From Patiria pectinifera (taxonomy: Eukaryota > Echinodermata > Asteroidea > Valvatida > Asterinidae), in contig CM057140.1 of the NCBI GenBank assembly GCA_029964075.1, positions 11,178,643 to 11,242,642 of the forward strand: a DNA stretch of 64,000 nt, given 5' to 3'. Numbering within the stretch: the stretch's first letter is position 1; the number at the start of each line of letters is the position of its first letter. Of the stretch, positions 1-12,800 are shown one piece after another. Both the position numbers and the translations under genes were made by a program. The notes beneath the pieces were generated by a model. The model searched no databases. It was not told the DNA's origin and was given only the letters and a program-made list of their open reading frames with translations.

Positions 1-3000
1 TAATGTGCACATTTTGGAGAACACAAAGCCATACAGTTATTACAATTATACATACATGTACACTTGTACGTTTTTTCCCCGAATGAAATGACGACGTGTT
101 TTGAAACATAGAGCACAGGATCTTTCTGAAGAAACCATTGATGAAAGAGAAATTTCAGCATTCAATCAACCCTTCCCAAGATTTTGAGTCTTTGCCTGCA
201 TCCAACCTTAGTTAAGATTTCAATTTTGTTTGGTGGGGGCGATGTCAGCATGCAAGCTCTTTAAAACTTCTAAACTTTCAATAAATGAGAGCATAAATGA
301 AAATACTAAGTGTACCAGTGCTGTCATTCAAAGCAACCCACCAGACTCAAAAGACGCCTTCGATTACCCCTAAGCACTCTTCAGTCAGACAATATTGATT
401 CACTGCCAGTCCTTTAGTCTCCGCTATTGTTTCTGGGCATGTTCTCCCTTATTGATTTTTCCGCTCCCGTCTTCAAAAAAAGTCAAGAAGGCACACAGCC
501 TCCTTTGGGCAAAATATTGACCGAACTGCTTTAGGGGGTTTATCTAAACTGTTATTTTATAGGACTTGAATACTGTGTAACAACCACATGTGTGTTTGGG
601 TGGATACAACCCTGAAATCGACTGTGTTCATCAAAGGTGATATTGGTTTGATCAAAAGTTGTTGAAGTTTGAAGGTGTCGAAGTTTTTCCATTCAGTCGT
701 AAGCACATAATACCAAAATATCCAAATTTGTTCTTTTAACCCATTATGCATCCATAATACATGTACATTGTACATTACAATGTGTCTGTTCACTTCACTG
801 AGGATTCCACAAAACCAAGAGTGCCAAGCAGTTTTGGTGGTTCGTGGAGTAAAAGGCTGGGCGGTTTCGGGCAGTACTGGGACTAATGGATTAAATCTGA
901 GGGGAAAAGGTCTTGTAGAACCACTTCTGTAGTTGACTTTGGTACTTTTTGTCATGGTGGCGTAAACTTTCTTTTGATACCAGCCAGCATTTAAATTGGA
1001 ATCATAGTCCACGTTTTAGTCTTTGCTGGACCATACTTGAAATGAGTGATCTGAAAATAATGTGGTATCTCTGACCCCTTTAGCACATGCTTCGCAAACA
1101 TCATACGAGTCTCTCCTTGATTGAGAAACTAATTGCTGTCTGTTAATGTTTGACTGATCCAAACCCTGGAGGCTATTTGGCACTATCCAAACATTTGTCT
1201 ACATACATTGTACCGGTATTTACTGCACACCAGCAAGGAAAGTGATGAGAGTATCAAAAGTTAATTGGTATAATAGGCTGGTACCTGTAATGTCAGGTCT
1301 CACTTTGTACCGTCTCAATCATTGCTTCAGGGTTTCAGACAAAGATGGCTGCCCTCTTTAAAGGATGTGGTCATATTTCACTCTGGCAGGCATGCAGCTT
1401 TCCAGTCAACAGATTTCTTTTTGGTATCCCATCTGGTCAAGTGCTAGAAATCATTCACCAAAAATTCTTTTTAAGTGGAAAGCCTCAATCATATTGTACA
1501 CTTGATACACGATCTAGCTTTCCAGTGTTGCTTTGCCCTAATTTCTCCGCATTTAATAGGTTTTTATCAGTGACGAGCACCAAATCGTGATTAAAAAAAG
1601 GTGGAATATTGCCCCCTAACGAGTTTACCGAGCGACACGATTGCAACGCGAATTTGGTTACTCTTTTCAACAGGCCGTTGTGTCAAAGTAAACAACACTT
1701 AAAGTTCATCGTTCACTCAAACACAGTAATTTTGTGTCGATAGTAAAGTAAAAGAAGAAGAAAAAACGAAGTTGAGGTTAGCGTTTCGTGTCTGTGATTG
1801 CAGAAAGTCAAACAACAAGGTGGGCTCTCGTTGCAAGGCCTTTTGTGTCTAATCACTAGGTACATGTAATTTGACCCGGTTGATTGGGATATGATAGGCT
1901 CGGAATGCGACACGCAAGTTTGGATATTTCGTGATTTAATTGAACCAAGATTGTGTGGCGTCTGGAGCACATCGACATTGGTCCTGTAGCATTGATGACT
2001 ATCAATTAAAGAGGGTTATACTGTTGATTTGTTACAACTCCCATGTGCCAAGGATGATGAAATTGAATCATGCGATGCAACCAACTTTATCTAATTCCGA
2101 GTCACTGGGGATGTTTGAACGAAATAAACCTGAAAACACAATCTTCAAATCTTGAGTAGCTGTTGTAACAACTCGGGCAAAGAAGGCATAAATGTTGACA
2201 TGAAGTCTCTACAAAAATGCATTGAAGTTTGACCAATAACCTGACACAGTAGATAGAGAAAGGAATACAGACGTACGGTAGTTGCTTCATGGAGCTATAA
2301 AAAGCTCCATGGTTGCTTGCAGGGAAAAATAGGGTGCTTCACTTGTTATTTGCAAACTCTCTTTTTTATGGTGATGACCAGTGACACTTTCCCTCAGTAC
2401 CTACATTGTACCTGTCTAGAGGGAAGCAAACAAGTCAGGTTTTTACAATGGAATCCCTGGACCAAAATGTAGCAGGGGCTGACCTCGGTGCAGCAACAAT
2501 TATGTAGGTGCTTTTAATAGAACAGGCCATAAAAGTTGCCTCATAAATCATGTCTGCAGAGCTCATCTGTCCAGGCTGTTTTATTACACAACCCTGGAAA
2601 TTTTCCCCTTGGGTTTTACGCTTGTTGTGCCTTGAGCCCAGATTTTTGAGGGAGTGAACCCAAAAATAAATCAGTGAGCAAAGGGAGTCTGCAGGGAACT
2701 AGTTTGACAGTTACCAAGCAAACCTTTGTTCATGCTTAGCGAATTGAGAGGCAGACTTTTTAAAGTGGCTTCAAAACATTTTGAGCCTCATTTGCGTAAG
2801 TTGTTTCACACTTTGTAAAGTTGAATTAACCAGTGATTACCCATTTAAAAATAAAAAAATCCATTACAATATACATGTACCACATTTTGCCTGCAACTAT
2901 AAGTTGAAAGAAATAAAGAAAGAAAGAATGAAGAAAGTTTCCTTTCTCATCAAATTTAAAAACTAATAATAATATTGGTAATAATAAACCAAAAGAAACT

Positions 3001-6000
3001 AAGGTCTAATTATTCCATTGCGTGAAACAGGACAAGTCATTCATTTTTTTAGGGGGCCAAGCTGTAGGGGGGAAGAGGGAAAAAGCAAAACAAAACCCCC
3101 AAACAAACAAAAAGTTGATAGGAAAATGGTGATCCACAGTGAATTTGCACTCAGAATCAACATTCGTGTAAGGTGAAACTTTATTAGATTCCTTGACACA
3201 CAAACAATAGAGGTGAACAAAGGGTTACTAAAAATAGATAGAGAAAGCGACCAATGAGAGGCGACGCATTACTTGTGCATTCCACCAGGGAAGCACATGA
3301 CCACACTTTCACATGTGTTTGATCTAGAGAGTCAGTCAGGGCAGTCATCGTTGGAATTTGGATTGTTTTTGAGGATCTCCCAGGGGGGCCGAGTAGGGAA
3401 GGCCAAAATAATACATCAACCCAACCGTGAAATGAAGGAAAGATTCTGAATCTGGCCGTTAGTGTTGACCATAATAATAAAGTTACAGGAACTCTTGATG
3501 GTGAGAGGTGAAATTTTCAGAAGCAAAGCCAAGATGTGTTTTGGGAATGTGATGTAGCTCGCTGTGTGAGTAACCTCCCTGTAGTACCACCCCAAAACAC
3601 CCAGCCTGCATTCCCTACTCTCCAAACCAGTCCCAGCTCTCTATAGACCATTATCATGTTGCGGCCATCGTGATTTTTCCTCATTCAAATCAACGTAACC
3701 AAAAGCGAGGCTGGAAGGAAAAACAGTCTGGTTCCTTTTTGAACAAAAAAACATTATCATTCAGTACTGTTTTGGATACAGGGGACATGACTAAAAATGG
3801 TGGCAGCATGATAAAGGTCTATTGTTTTTTGGATTCATCAGGGAATAAATTCAGTCTAATACAACTTTCAGATGCAAAATCTAATACTGTTTAGATACAA
3901 AAATTGTCCTGACGTTACAACAAAGATTTCATAAGACTTGTCAAATAAAATTTAAGAAAATAACCAGTGGTCATTCATACAAGTAATAACTTGCGACAGC
4001 TAACATTTCTGTTGTCTGTACCAGTACCTTGAAGGTCAACAAGTTGTTCTCTTTGAGGAGAAATCTCACAACTTTGCAACTATGATTACTAGAAATGGTA
4101 CACTCGTCCGCATCACAGAGAGAAGCATGCGTGTAACAAAGTGCACCCATAAGCCCCTAAGCCTCAGACTATGTCAAGAATGCAGGGCTTGCGTGATTAT
4201 TTTACTGCAATTTTTCCACCGGGAGTTTGGCTGGACTGAAGAAGCATTCAAATATTTGGGGGGATTTTGTTGAAATTACTTCACGTTGTTGACACTTGTC
4301 ATCCAGATTATTTTTAAATGACGATGTCAATAAATGATTTAAAAGAAAGTATTTTTTTTTAGAGGTTAGCCATTAAATTTTGTGTAGGGGGCGTCTTTTA
4401 GCCTGTGTTCCACTGAAATTTGTACTCATATATCTGCAGAAACAAATTGTGAAAATTCCTCGTAAAACTTTGATCTTTATTGAATACTAACTTGAAGACT
4501 AAATAAGTAAACATCCATGTGTTAGGAAATTCGGTTGCAGTGCAAAATAGTGATGCAGATATACATACTGTGCATTTCACTGCTTGATGGGGCTAGTAGA
4601 ATGTGTCTAATATTATGTACATGTTCAGTTGTGTTAAAACTCTTACAGCACCTACGTGTGTGTAGCGGCATCATTCCGCTCTGTGGTATCATGTTGATAT
4701 GTGTACAGTAATTGGACCTCTGTATATTTTTTCAGACTCCTGTATACAATTGGCCTTTCACCTTGGAGAGTTGATAGTCCAAACACACACAAAAAGCTTT
4801 CTGCCAAAAAAAGTGTAGTGTACAAATGTACATGTGTACATGTGCTGTACCGGTATGTTGTACAAAACACTTGTACAATTAAACGTGTGTTCACCGTCGA
4901 TCGTGGACGTCCTATTGTCCCTCTTTTGTTTGTACTCTAACTTTTTAGGAAGACTCCCATAGATTTTGTACATTGTACCCCCAATCGCGGTATGTATGCT
5001 GGTTGATGATTGATATTATTTTCTCTTGTTCTCTGGTTTTTTTTTCTTCGGCGGAAAAAAAAGAAAACGTACATACATAGATGTACGTACATGTATGGTA
5101 CTTACCCGGTAGCTAGCAAAATTATTGAGAAAAAAAATTGTGTACATTAACAAAAATATAAAATATCATTAATGATAAACCAAAGACCATTATATTGAAA
5201 TGTTAAGGGATACTGAAATAGTGAAATTGTGTATAATATGGAGAGAAGCACATTAAGAACCATGACTGCCACCAGTAACCAGAAGAATATGCCATGCGTT
5301 TTTATGCCATGACAGTTTGTCCAGCTCACCTTGTACGGTCTGGTGAGGCTACCCAGGCAGCCATTATTTTCCAATTAGCAACATGGCTCCCCAGTGGGTC
5401 CATGTGTGCCATTGCTGACATGTTGGATCTATTGAGAGGCAGGCCAGACAGATTTCCAGCCGACCTCGGCTTGACCTTAAAAGGAGAAAAGGCTGGCTTG
5501 TAAAAATGGGGGTTTATCAATGATTGTGAGAAAGAAAAAAAAGTAAATAGAAAGTTCTTCGCAGGTTTACTCTAGCACAAAAAGGAATCAGTTGTTTAAG
5601 TTCTATGTGAAGAGTTTATTTTGAAAAACGCGATATATCTATTTGAAATAAAGTGAACAATTTTCACTTTATTTGAAACTTTATAGAATTATGAAACTTT
5701 AATAAAGAATAAAAACAATAGAACAGCTGTTAATTTCATTTTTCGCTTTATTGTATTCTTAAATTATGTTTAACTATGTAAAATGACTTTGGAAAGCCAG
5801 GAGAGACCAAAATTCTAAAAGATAAACAAAATGGCGTTTACCGTGTTCAGGGAAATGTTTTTTGGAAAAGTTGTTTGACTGTACATCATATCCACATTCT
5901 GTACTAAATTTGTTAATTGGTACTTTCCAAAATCTTATGATACATTTGTACATTACACAGTATGTATTTAACCTCTCTTATTTCAAAGGAAACAGTAAAT

Positions 6001-9000
6001 TTGTGCAAAACTTTGCATAAAAACACCCAAGGTCCCTTATAAAACTGTTTTGAAAGTACAAACTGTATCTGGGTGGAAAACCCCAACCTGCCCCCAAATC
6101 AAAACGTTTCATTCAAAGGACAGAATGAAAGGGGAAATTGCCAACTCTTTACTCATCACCCGTAATCCCAGTTTGTCTTCTTTAATAATGTGCGTCCGTT
6201 ATCTTCAGGGCTCAGCCCATTGTTCGGAATGTTTTCTTTTCCCCCATGCACTTTGTTGCCGTCTTCCGCATCATTGGGACGAAAAGAAAGCCACCCTTGT
6301 GTTTCCTTGATGGAGGATTTCGCGCTGCGATCCCTCTGGGGATAGCGGATTAAAAACTCGGCCAGTCGGCACATCACTCCGTATCCTTGACTGGCTCTCT
6401 CTCCGGCTTGATCATTCTTTCTTAACACACAAAATTTTGTCATTAAAGGCAGGATCTCTTTAGTGGAGCGACATTGGAAGGGTGTTAAAAAGGGATTTGT
6501 CTGGCCGTGTTTTTACAGTGGCCATTTTGGTTTCCGATTGAGATAGCATCTTTACAACTGTAGGTGGGATCGATTCATTGTGCATTCACGTATTGGGATG
6601 AGACAGTAGCGTGGCTGAGAGAAGTTGGGCGGAAAGACAATTGTGCCGTGGAGTGGAACAAAGGATTAGCATCCAACATGTAGAAGTGAAAGTTGAGTTG
6701 GAGCTTTGCAAGTTGTATTGACTTGGCTGTCATCAGCATTTGAACAGGACAGGTGATGGCATTAGTGTCAACAATGGGCGACAGCTTTGAAGTGGTTTTA
6801 TGTCTTTGCCAGTTTTGTTTTTCAACTAGTTCCTCAAGCTCGCTGTGATTTAATGCCTAATGTCCTCCCTTCCAATTTGAAAGAAACCTTATTTTAAAGG
6901 ACCTCTTAGGCAGTAGAGCACTTCAATAATCCTGGTGTGTTACGGCGTGTCACATGGTACCGGTATCTTGTGAGGTATCATCCATTATCTGGATGATTTT
7001 AGATTCAAATCTTAATCCATTAAATCTACAAGCAAACAGTTTAGATAATACAGGAACATTCAGTTCCAATTGAAATGTCAGTTTTAATGCCAGTCGAAAC
7101 AATTTTGAATAATTTTGTAATATTACAAATCTTAAAACTGAAAAAAAAAACCAATTCCAAACAGTCATCAGATTTTTTTTTAAGATTCAGTGTTAAATTT
7201 ATTTCCTCTCAACCAAGGTAGCATTTCACTGTACACAGGAAATCATAAATTTCTTTCAAGTAAACTTTTAGCGTATACAAAACGCATCCTTTTGCTGTGA
7301 TGTTTCGCAGGTGCAAAGATGCCCTTTTGACACCAAATCTCAAGATATCCCCTTCCCAAGTCTCTGCTTGAACTCTGACCCCTGCTTGGCATGGTTCCAG
7401 GTGGTTGCCGGGCTGAGTTAGCCTGGATTCCATCATGTAGTGTCCCACTCTCTAGCCTGCCATCATTCTGTCAAATTTCATAATGTCTGATGTAATTTGA
7501 TGAGTGTGTTATAAAAGTGAAACATGATGACCTTTGCATACTGAAGAGTTTTCTATTTTTCCTTCAGAACTGTCTTGAAGCACAGCAAAAAATTGAGAGC
7601 TAACCTTTTTTTTGTGAGGGTTATTTTATTTCGTGAGAGACATTGGCTTTCAAAAGTATCACTATTGAACATATTGTCTTTTCCAGGGCTTTTGTGAAAT
7701 AACTTTTGTAGTTTGAAAGGACTTCTGGCATTCTGGGGTAACATGTTAAAAATGAGAGAATAAAAAGAGCTGGTTCAGAGACTTCATTGGAAACATACCG
7801 GGTACGAGAACATCAATTGCTAAAAGAAGTCCATGCTTCTTTCTTTGGAAAAAAATGTTAAAAATGGCAAATATTCAGGCAGATCCCCATCAGATGCCCT
7901 GATTTTGAAAGTTGACTGACCAACTGTTAGTTTTAACAAGCAATTTTGTTTGAAAGCCCCTGTGAGAGTATTTGACTCCATTCATAAGAATCTGTGCCGT
8001 CCACTGGCAGGGTGGAGTGGCTGGGGCCGCAGCCTGTCAAGTGGCCAAGTGAAAAGAGGAGAAGTCCTGATTGTGAATCTGGTATCTCAGTGACTCGGGG
8101 TCACGGGATTGCTTGATTGTTGAGACTGGATACTCCAAATTCCTGAACCCTTTTGATTTCAAGTCAAGTGACACTGGCTGAGGCACAGTGCCTGTCACTA
8201 TCCAGCACTGAAAAAAACAAACTGGAAACCGCAATTGTTGTCGCTTAAAACTTCCAGTCACCTTTTTTGCATCACAGCCCCCTACTGAAAGGGGAGTTTG
8301 ATCTGAGTGGAACAGAGGCATCTTTGGCACGGATCTTTGACACGGATTCATTTTTTGTCAAAATTTGCTGCTGAGATTCAATCTGATTGAAATAAAACAG
8401 GAGCAGTGAAAATGTGTAGTGCACAATGTTTAGATTGACAAAAGTGGGATGTTTGTAAACTTGAGTTACCCCAGTGTGATTTTGAGGGTGTGTAGATGAT
8501 GGGTGTGGAGTCAGAGCAGGAAAGAAGAACTGATCTTCTTGACCAGGAAATGGTCTAGAATTTCTTTACTTTCTTTCAGGGCGAAACATGACAGGGTAAG
8601 GGGTCAAGCCTGTTGAGCCTTCATAGATGAGTGTTTGCAGTCAGAAACTGTTGGAAAGATGGTTGGATTGTCGAGAGATGCTCTCTTGAAGATTTGCTCC
8701 TTTGGTTGGATCATTAATCCACTACATGTATGGTTGGAATGTTGCTAACAGTAGTCCTCTGCCTCGCTGATAACCTGCCCTACATCTTGAAACCTGTTCT
8801 GCATGTACTGAAATTCCAACCATGCAGACTCCATGAGACACACTGTAAACAATTTTGTACATGTTCAACAAATATAGAACAAGTAGGTCTAATAGGTTAG
8901 CTGATGTGACACATTGCGGTATTTGTTTCTAACACTGTGAACAAAATAAAAAACATTCTGTTAAGTATAAAAGTTAACCAGGGCCATGTGATAAACAAAA

Positions 9001-9811
9001 GAAAGGAAGTGCGGCTCACTCTCTGTGTGCTGAATGTTTCCGATCCTTGGCTTTGTCTCCAGACGACGTCAGCTTTGTCTCTGATACATTTTGAAGGTTT
9101 TGTCTTTAGAGAAAATTGAAGTACCCTAAACTGGGGCAACATTTAGACCTACATGTACAGTTTATTACGCCAGGGTCCCCAAATTCTGGGGCCTAAAAAA
9201 AGTCTTTAGCGGAAGCCAGGGACGACGCCGTGGTTGTGGAAAAATCTCGTTGGTTCTTCCTCTGTCAGTCATTCATTATTGCATGGTGTCCAAGTGCATT
9301 CCCAGCCAGAAACCCTATGAAAACATCATTGATAGGGACTTGAAGTGCCCCAAATGCGGTCATAACAGTAGTCAAAACAATTGAATTTACAACCCTAAAC
9401 CCCTCATGTGACAGTCTGGACACCCTGCTTGAGACCCTACCAACACAGACATGGTGTCTCTGGACATGTGTAAATCAAGTCTAGAGAGTCCTGCAAATTG
9501 GCAGGTGAAACGGCTCTACTTGTGTATCAATTTGTGTAAAATCTGGTACATGTACTTGAAGTGCTAGTACCATGTTCTCCTTGATATGTCTGTGCACAGA
9601 GCGTTTCTGAGAAAACAGCATATTGTAACAGTCAAAAAGATCTCAAGTACGCATTCTGCCACATATTTGGGTCAAGCATACTTTTCGATTTCTTTTACTC
9701 ACAATATTAGAAGATAAACAGTTGTAGTTGTGTTTCTATCGTGGCCTGAGTGTTATATCGTGTGATAATTATTAAATGTTTTCCATCCACGTGTTTTTGT
9801 ATTTGCTGCAG
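1..9811. other. 5' flank or first intron of the ARHGAP20-like gene; no exon recognised
   Basis: I found no convincing coding exon here. Open frames are short, AT-rich and without recognisable domains. The region should hold the missing 5' exon(s) of the ARHGAP20-like gene or be a long intron, because the first recognisable exon at 9812 starts inside the protein. It contains one short inverted-repeat element (3642-3822) and scattered CATGTAC-type palindromes. The stretch at 4895-4975 resembles 42278-42356 (shared CCCTCTTTTGTTTGTACT and TTTTGTACA blocks). The 5294-5503 open frame has no matching family and no clear splice sites. Confidence 0.5.
3642..3822 (+). mobile_element. Short foldback element (MITE), copy 1
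   Basis: The ends are inverted repeats: TATAGACCATTATCATGTTG on the left, and on the right GGCAGCATGATAAAGGTCTA, which is nearly its reverse complement. The interior matches the reverse complement of 12446-12624, including the block around TCTGGTTCCTTTTTG. Two opposite-orientation copies of similar length (181 and 179 bp) show that this is a mobile unit. No coding capacity. Confidence 0.75.
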
Positions 9812-9894
9812 AGGTTTAAAGCTCTAGCCAATCGGAGGAGGTCGGCACCTTCTGTTGCTCTCAAGACAGCGCTCAGTGGAAAGAAATCATCATC
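9812..9894 (+). CDS. ARHGAP20: ARHGAP20-like exon: RRRSAPS motif
   Basis: An 83-nt exon after a TGCAG acceptor, ending at a GTAAGT donor. It reads in phase 0 and ends in phase 2. It encodes RFKALANRRRSAPSVALKTA followed by a short basic/serine stretch, like the conserved RRRSAPS segment just before the PH domain in vertebrate ARHGAP20. There is no start codon, so at least one upstream coding exon must exist. Confidence 0.85.
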
Positions 9895-12800
9895 GTAAGT
9901 ACATGTACACCAATTTTCTCCCATTTTAGACATTCAAAATGTTCCATCACATACCCTCACCCGTTACCCATTCTCTAACAACAATATTCCACCTGCAACC
10001 TTATTCTTAATCATTTGTGTAGTTGCGCTTATTGGTTTCATGTTGTCCCAACCCAAGCTCCAAATATCTCCAAGTGTTGGCAAATGCATTGCAACTATAT
10101 TAAACTGACACTGGGCAAAATATATCATGGGGTTGATAGATTCCGTAACTGGTATGCCCGACTTTGAAACAAACTTTACTAAAAAAATCACCAAGAACAC
10201 CTCAAATACTTCAATAAAGGAATGATTTTTTTTTTCTGGATGGGGAAAAGTATTCAGGAATGGCTGCCCAGATCTTGCCAAGGTCTTGCATTGCCTCTTG
10301 CTGCCAGTGGGGTGCCAATCTGTAAAGTGTCAGCACCAATTAGTCCCCTACTAATGCACACAGTGGTCATTCCATTTGTTTCCTTGACAGCCTTTCAGAA
10401 TTTTTGAAGGTGGTTCTGTGGTATGGAAAATGAAGTGGTTTGAAGCAGAGTGGAAGCATTTCATTTGTGTCTTTTCACCAAATTGAAGCTGCTTACCACT
10501 AACCCACCCAATAAGTTTGTCCTTTACAAAACCAAAATTATATCAAGACGGATAATCAGCCCAAAAGTTTACAGAATTTTCTCCTTTTGGGGGGAGGGGG
10601 GGGGGGATTTTTGGCAGTTTGTCAAAGCTGGGAATCGTGATTTTAATTTTTGTTTTCTCTCTTTTACTTGTTCTTTACATTAAAATGAGGAGTAAATTTA
10701 GAATATTATCGTTAACAAAAGAAGGAGGAATGAAATATTATTATCGGGAGATACCTGTTTGTCAAAAATTGGAAAGCAAAATATTGAAATCCCAAGCAGA
10801 TTTATGATACCATTGAACCCTTTTCTCTAAAAGTATCTGCTGAATAGGTTTTTACATTGATAGCCCCATTTTATGGAATGTTAAGTATGTTTTAAGGATG
10901 TCCCCATGTAAGCTACCGCATGTAACTAATGAATGCTCAAGCAAAGAAGAACTTTGTCTTGTACACGTATACACAGTGTCTCTTTTTCAATAATTGGTTA
11001 ATAATGGTTAAAAATGACCACTTGGCACGGAAATTTGAGAAGTAATAGTCCCCTTATCACCGACTTTATTTAATTTACCGGTACTTTGACACCATTAGTG
11101 GAGGGCGTTGATTGCTGATTCATAGTTTTGCATTGTTAGTTGGTGTAGATAAACACCAGGCCACTTGGTTTGTTCCAGTAATGGGCCGAAACAGGTGTCA
11201 AGAGGTCTTTAAAAATAGATTATGAACATGAGGAACAGACTACTTAAGTGCACAGTTTTACATGTTTTTTTTTCTTTATAATGGAATTTCAATGAGTTAT
11301 GTGCATGTCGCAAACGTCTGGTATTGCGTCCACTTGGTTTGAGCAAGCTTCGAAATTTTTCATTCAGAAGAAAAGGACATTCTTTTTTTTCTACTGATCA
11401 GCTGGTTTCCTGTTTTCAAAAGAAAATCCAGTCAAGATTTTACTTCTAAAGTTGCCGTGTACCTTGCTCCTTTCTCTAGCTTTCCTGAAATTTGTTTAGG
11501 AAATTGTGTTTGTTCATAGTTATTTGTTCATAGTTCTTTGTACCGTACTACCGGGTAGTTGTTCCAGCCTGAATTCTTTTCTGAGAATGGAATATGATAT
11601 ATCTCCTTCTCTCTCAAATGCCACTTCTAACATAATGTTGTCCCACTTTCCCAGACCTTGATATCGCTTGAGTGTCCCCATTTCAACTATTCACAATATA
11701 ATGCAACACTGGTGTGAAACTTGTCAAAATGTCTTACTCAATTTACTAAAAGTTTGACAAGAAGGCCTTCTTGTTTTAAGTCATGGTCTGATAAACCTGT
11801 CACAAGAGGGCGCTATCACTAGGCACCAGCTAAAACTTTGGGGAAACAAATCTGAATGACTGTGATCCACAGTGCAGAAGTGGTGGGTTATAAAACAATA
11901 AACCTTGTGGGTTCACTTCGTAAACAATCACAAAACTTATTTATTAGTGAAGCCTCAGACCACAAATCCATTCCTCTTCTGTCTTTCTTTTTTTGAAGTT
12001 TTGAGGGTAATTTTCTTTGGTGTTTGAAGCCTGTGGGAGGAATTTCCGACCAACATTGTGTCAGCAAGCATTAGTTAGAAAATGTCAGTATATCATTGAA
12101 CTGTAAATATACATTGCTACTGAGACCTCCAGATATATCTTAAGGGGAAGAGTTTTGCCCTTTGGGAGCCGTGGAATTTGTTTCTGCCGTCCTATCTGGG
12201 AGAGATTTGATACAGCTATCCATTATTTTCAGTTGGGAGATGGAACAGGTTGTGTTAGATAAAGGGCAAGGATTGTACAAAGACAAACAAATGTGATTGG
12301 TCTCTGTGTGTGGGCTTGAGGTTCCACTGGCCTATATTTTCTGCAACTTCTCTGGGCAGAAAGTATCCTGCTTGGCAAAATTTTGTTTTGTGGTTGCTTT
12401 GTGTGTGGCTGCAGTCAGAATCAGGAACTGTTATCTCTCTGTGGGTATAGACCTTTATCATGCTGCCACCATTTCAGTCATGTTCCCTGTATCCAATAAC
12501 AATACCGAATGATACTTTTTTTGTGCAAAAAGGAACCAGACTATTTTTCCTTCCAACCTCGCTTTGGTTACATTGATTTGAATGGGGAAAAAATCAAATG
12601 GCTGCAACATGATAATGGTCTATAAGCTCAATTTTTATGAGGTCTGATTTTTTTTACCAACACGCCCCACACATGAACCAGGGATGAGATTTGTCGGAAT
12701 TTTTTGTCAGGATTTTTCCTGATTTCAGGATTTTTAAAGAATCCCTTTTGAAACGTGGAGTCTGGGAGTGGGAAGTTCTATTGTAGAGGTGTTTTTACCT

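Noticed and set aside
5294-5503. GC-richer open frame upstream of the ARHGAP20-like gene
   Set aside because: Open on both strands with no matching family and no phase-compatible link to the 9812 exon; possibly a repeat fragment.
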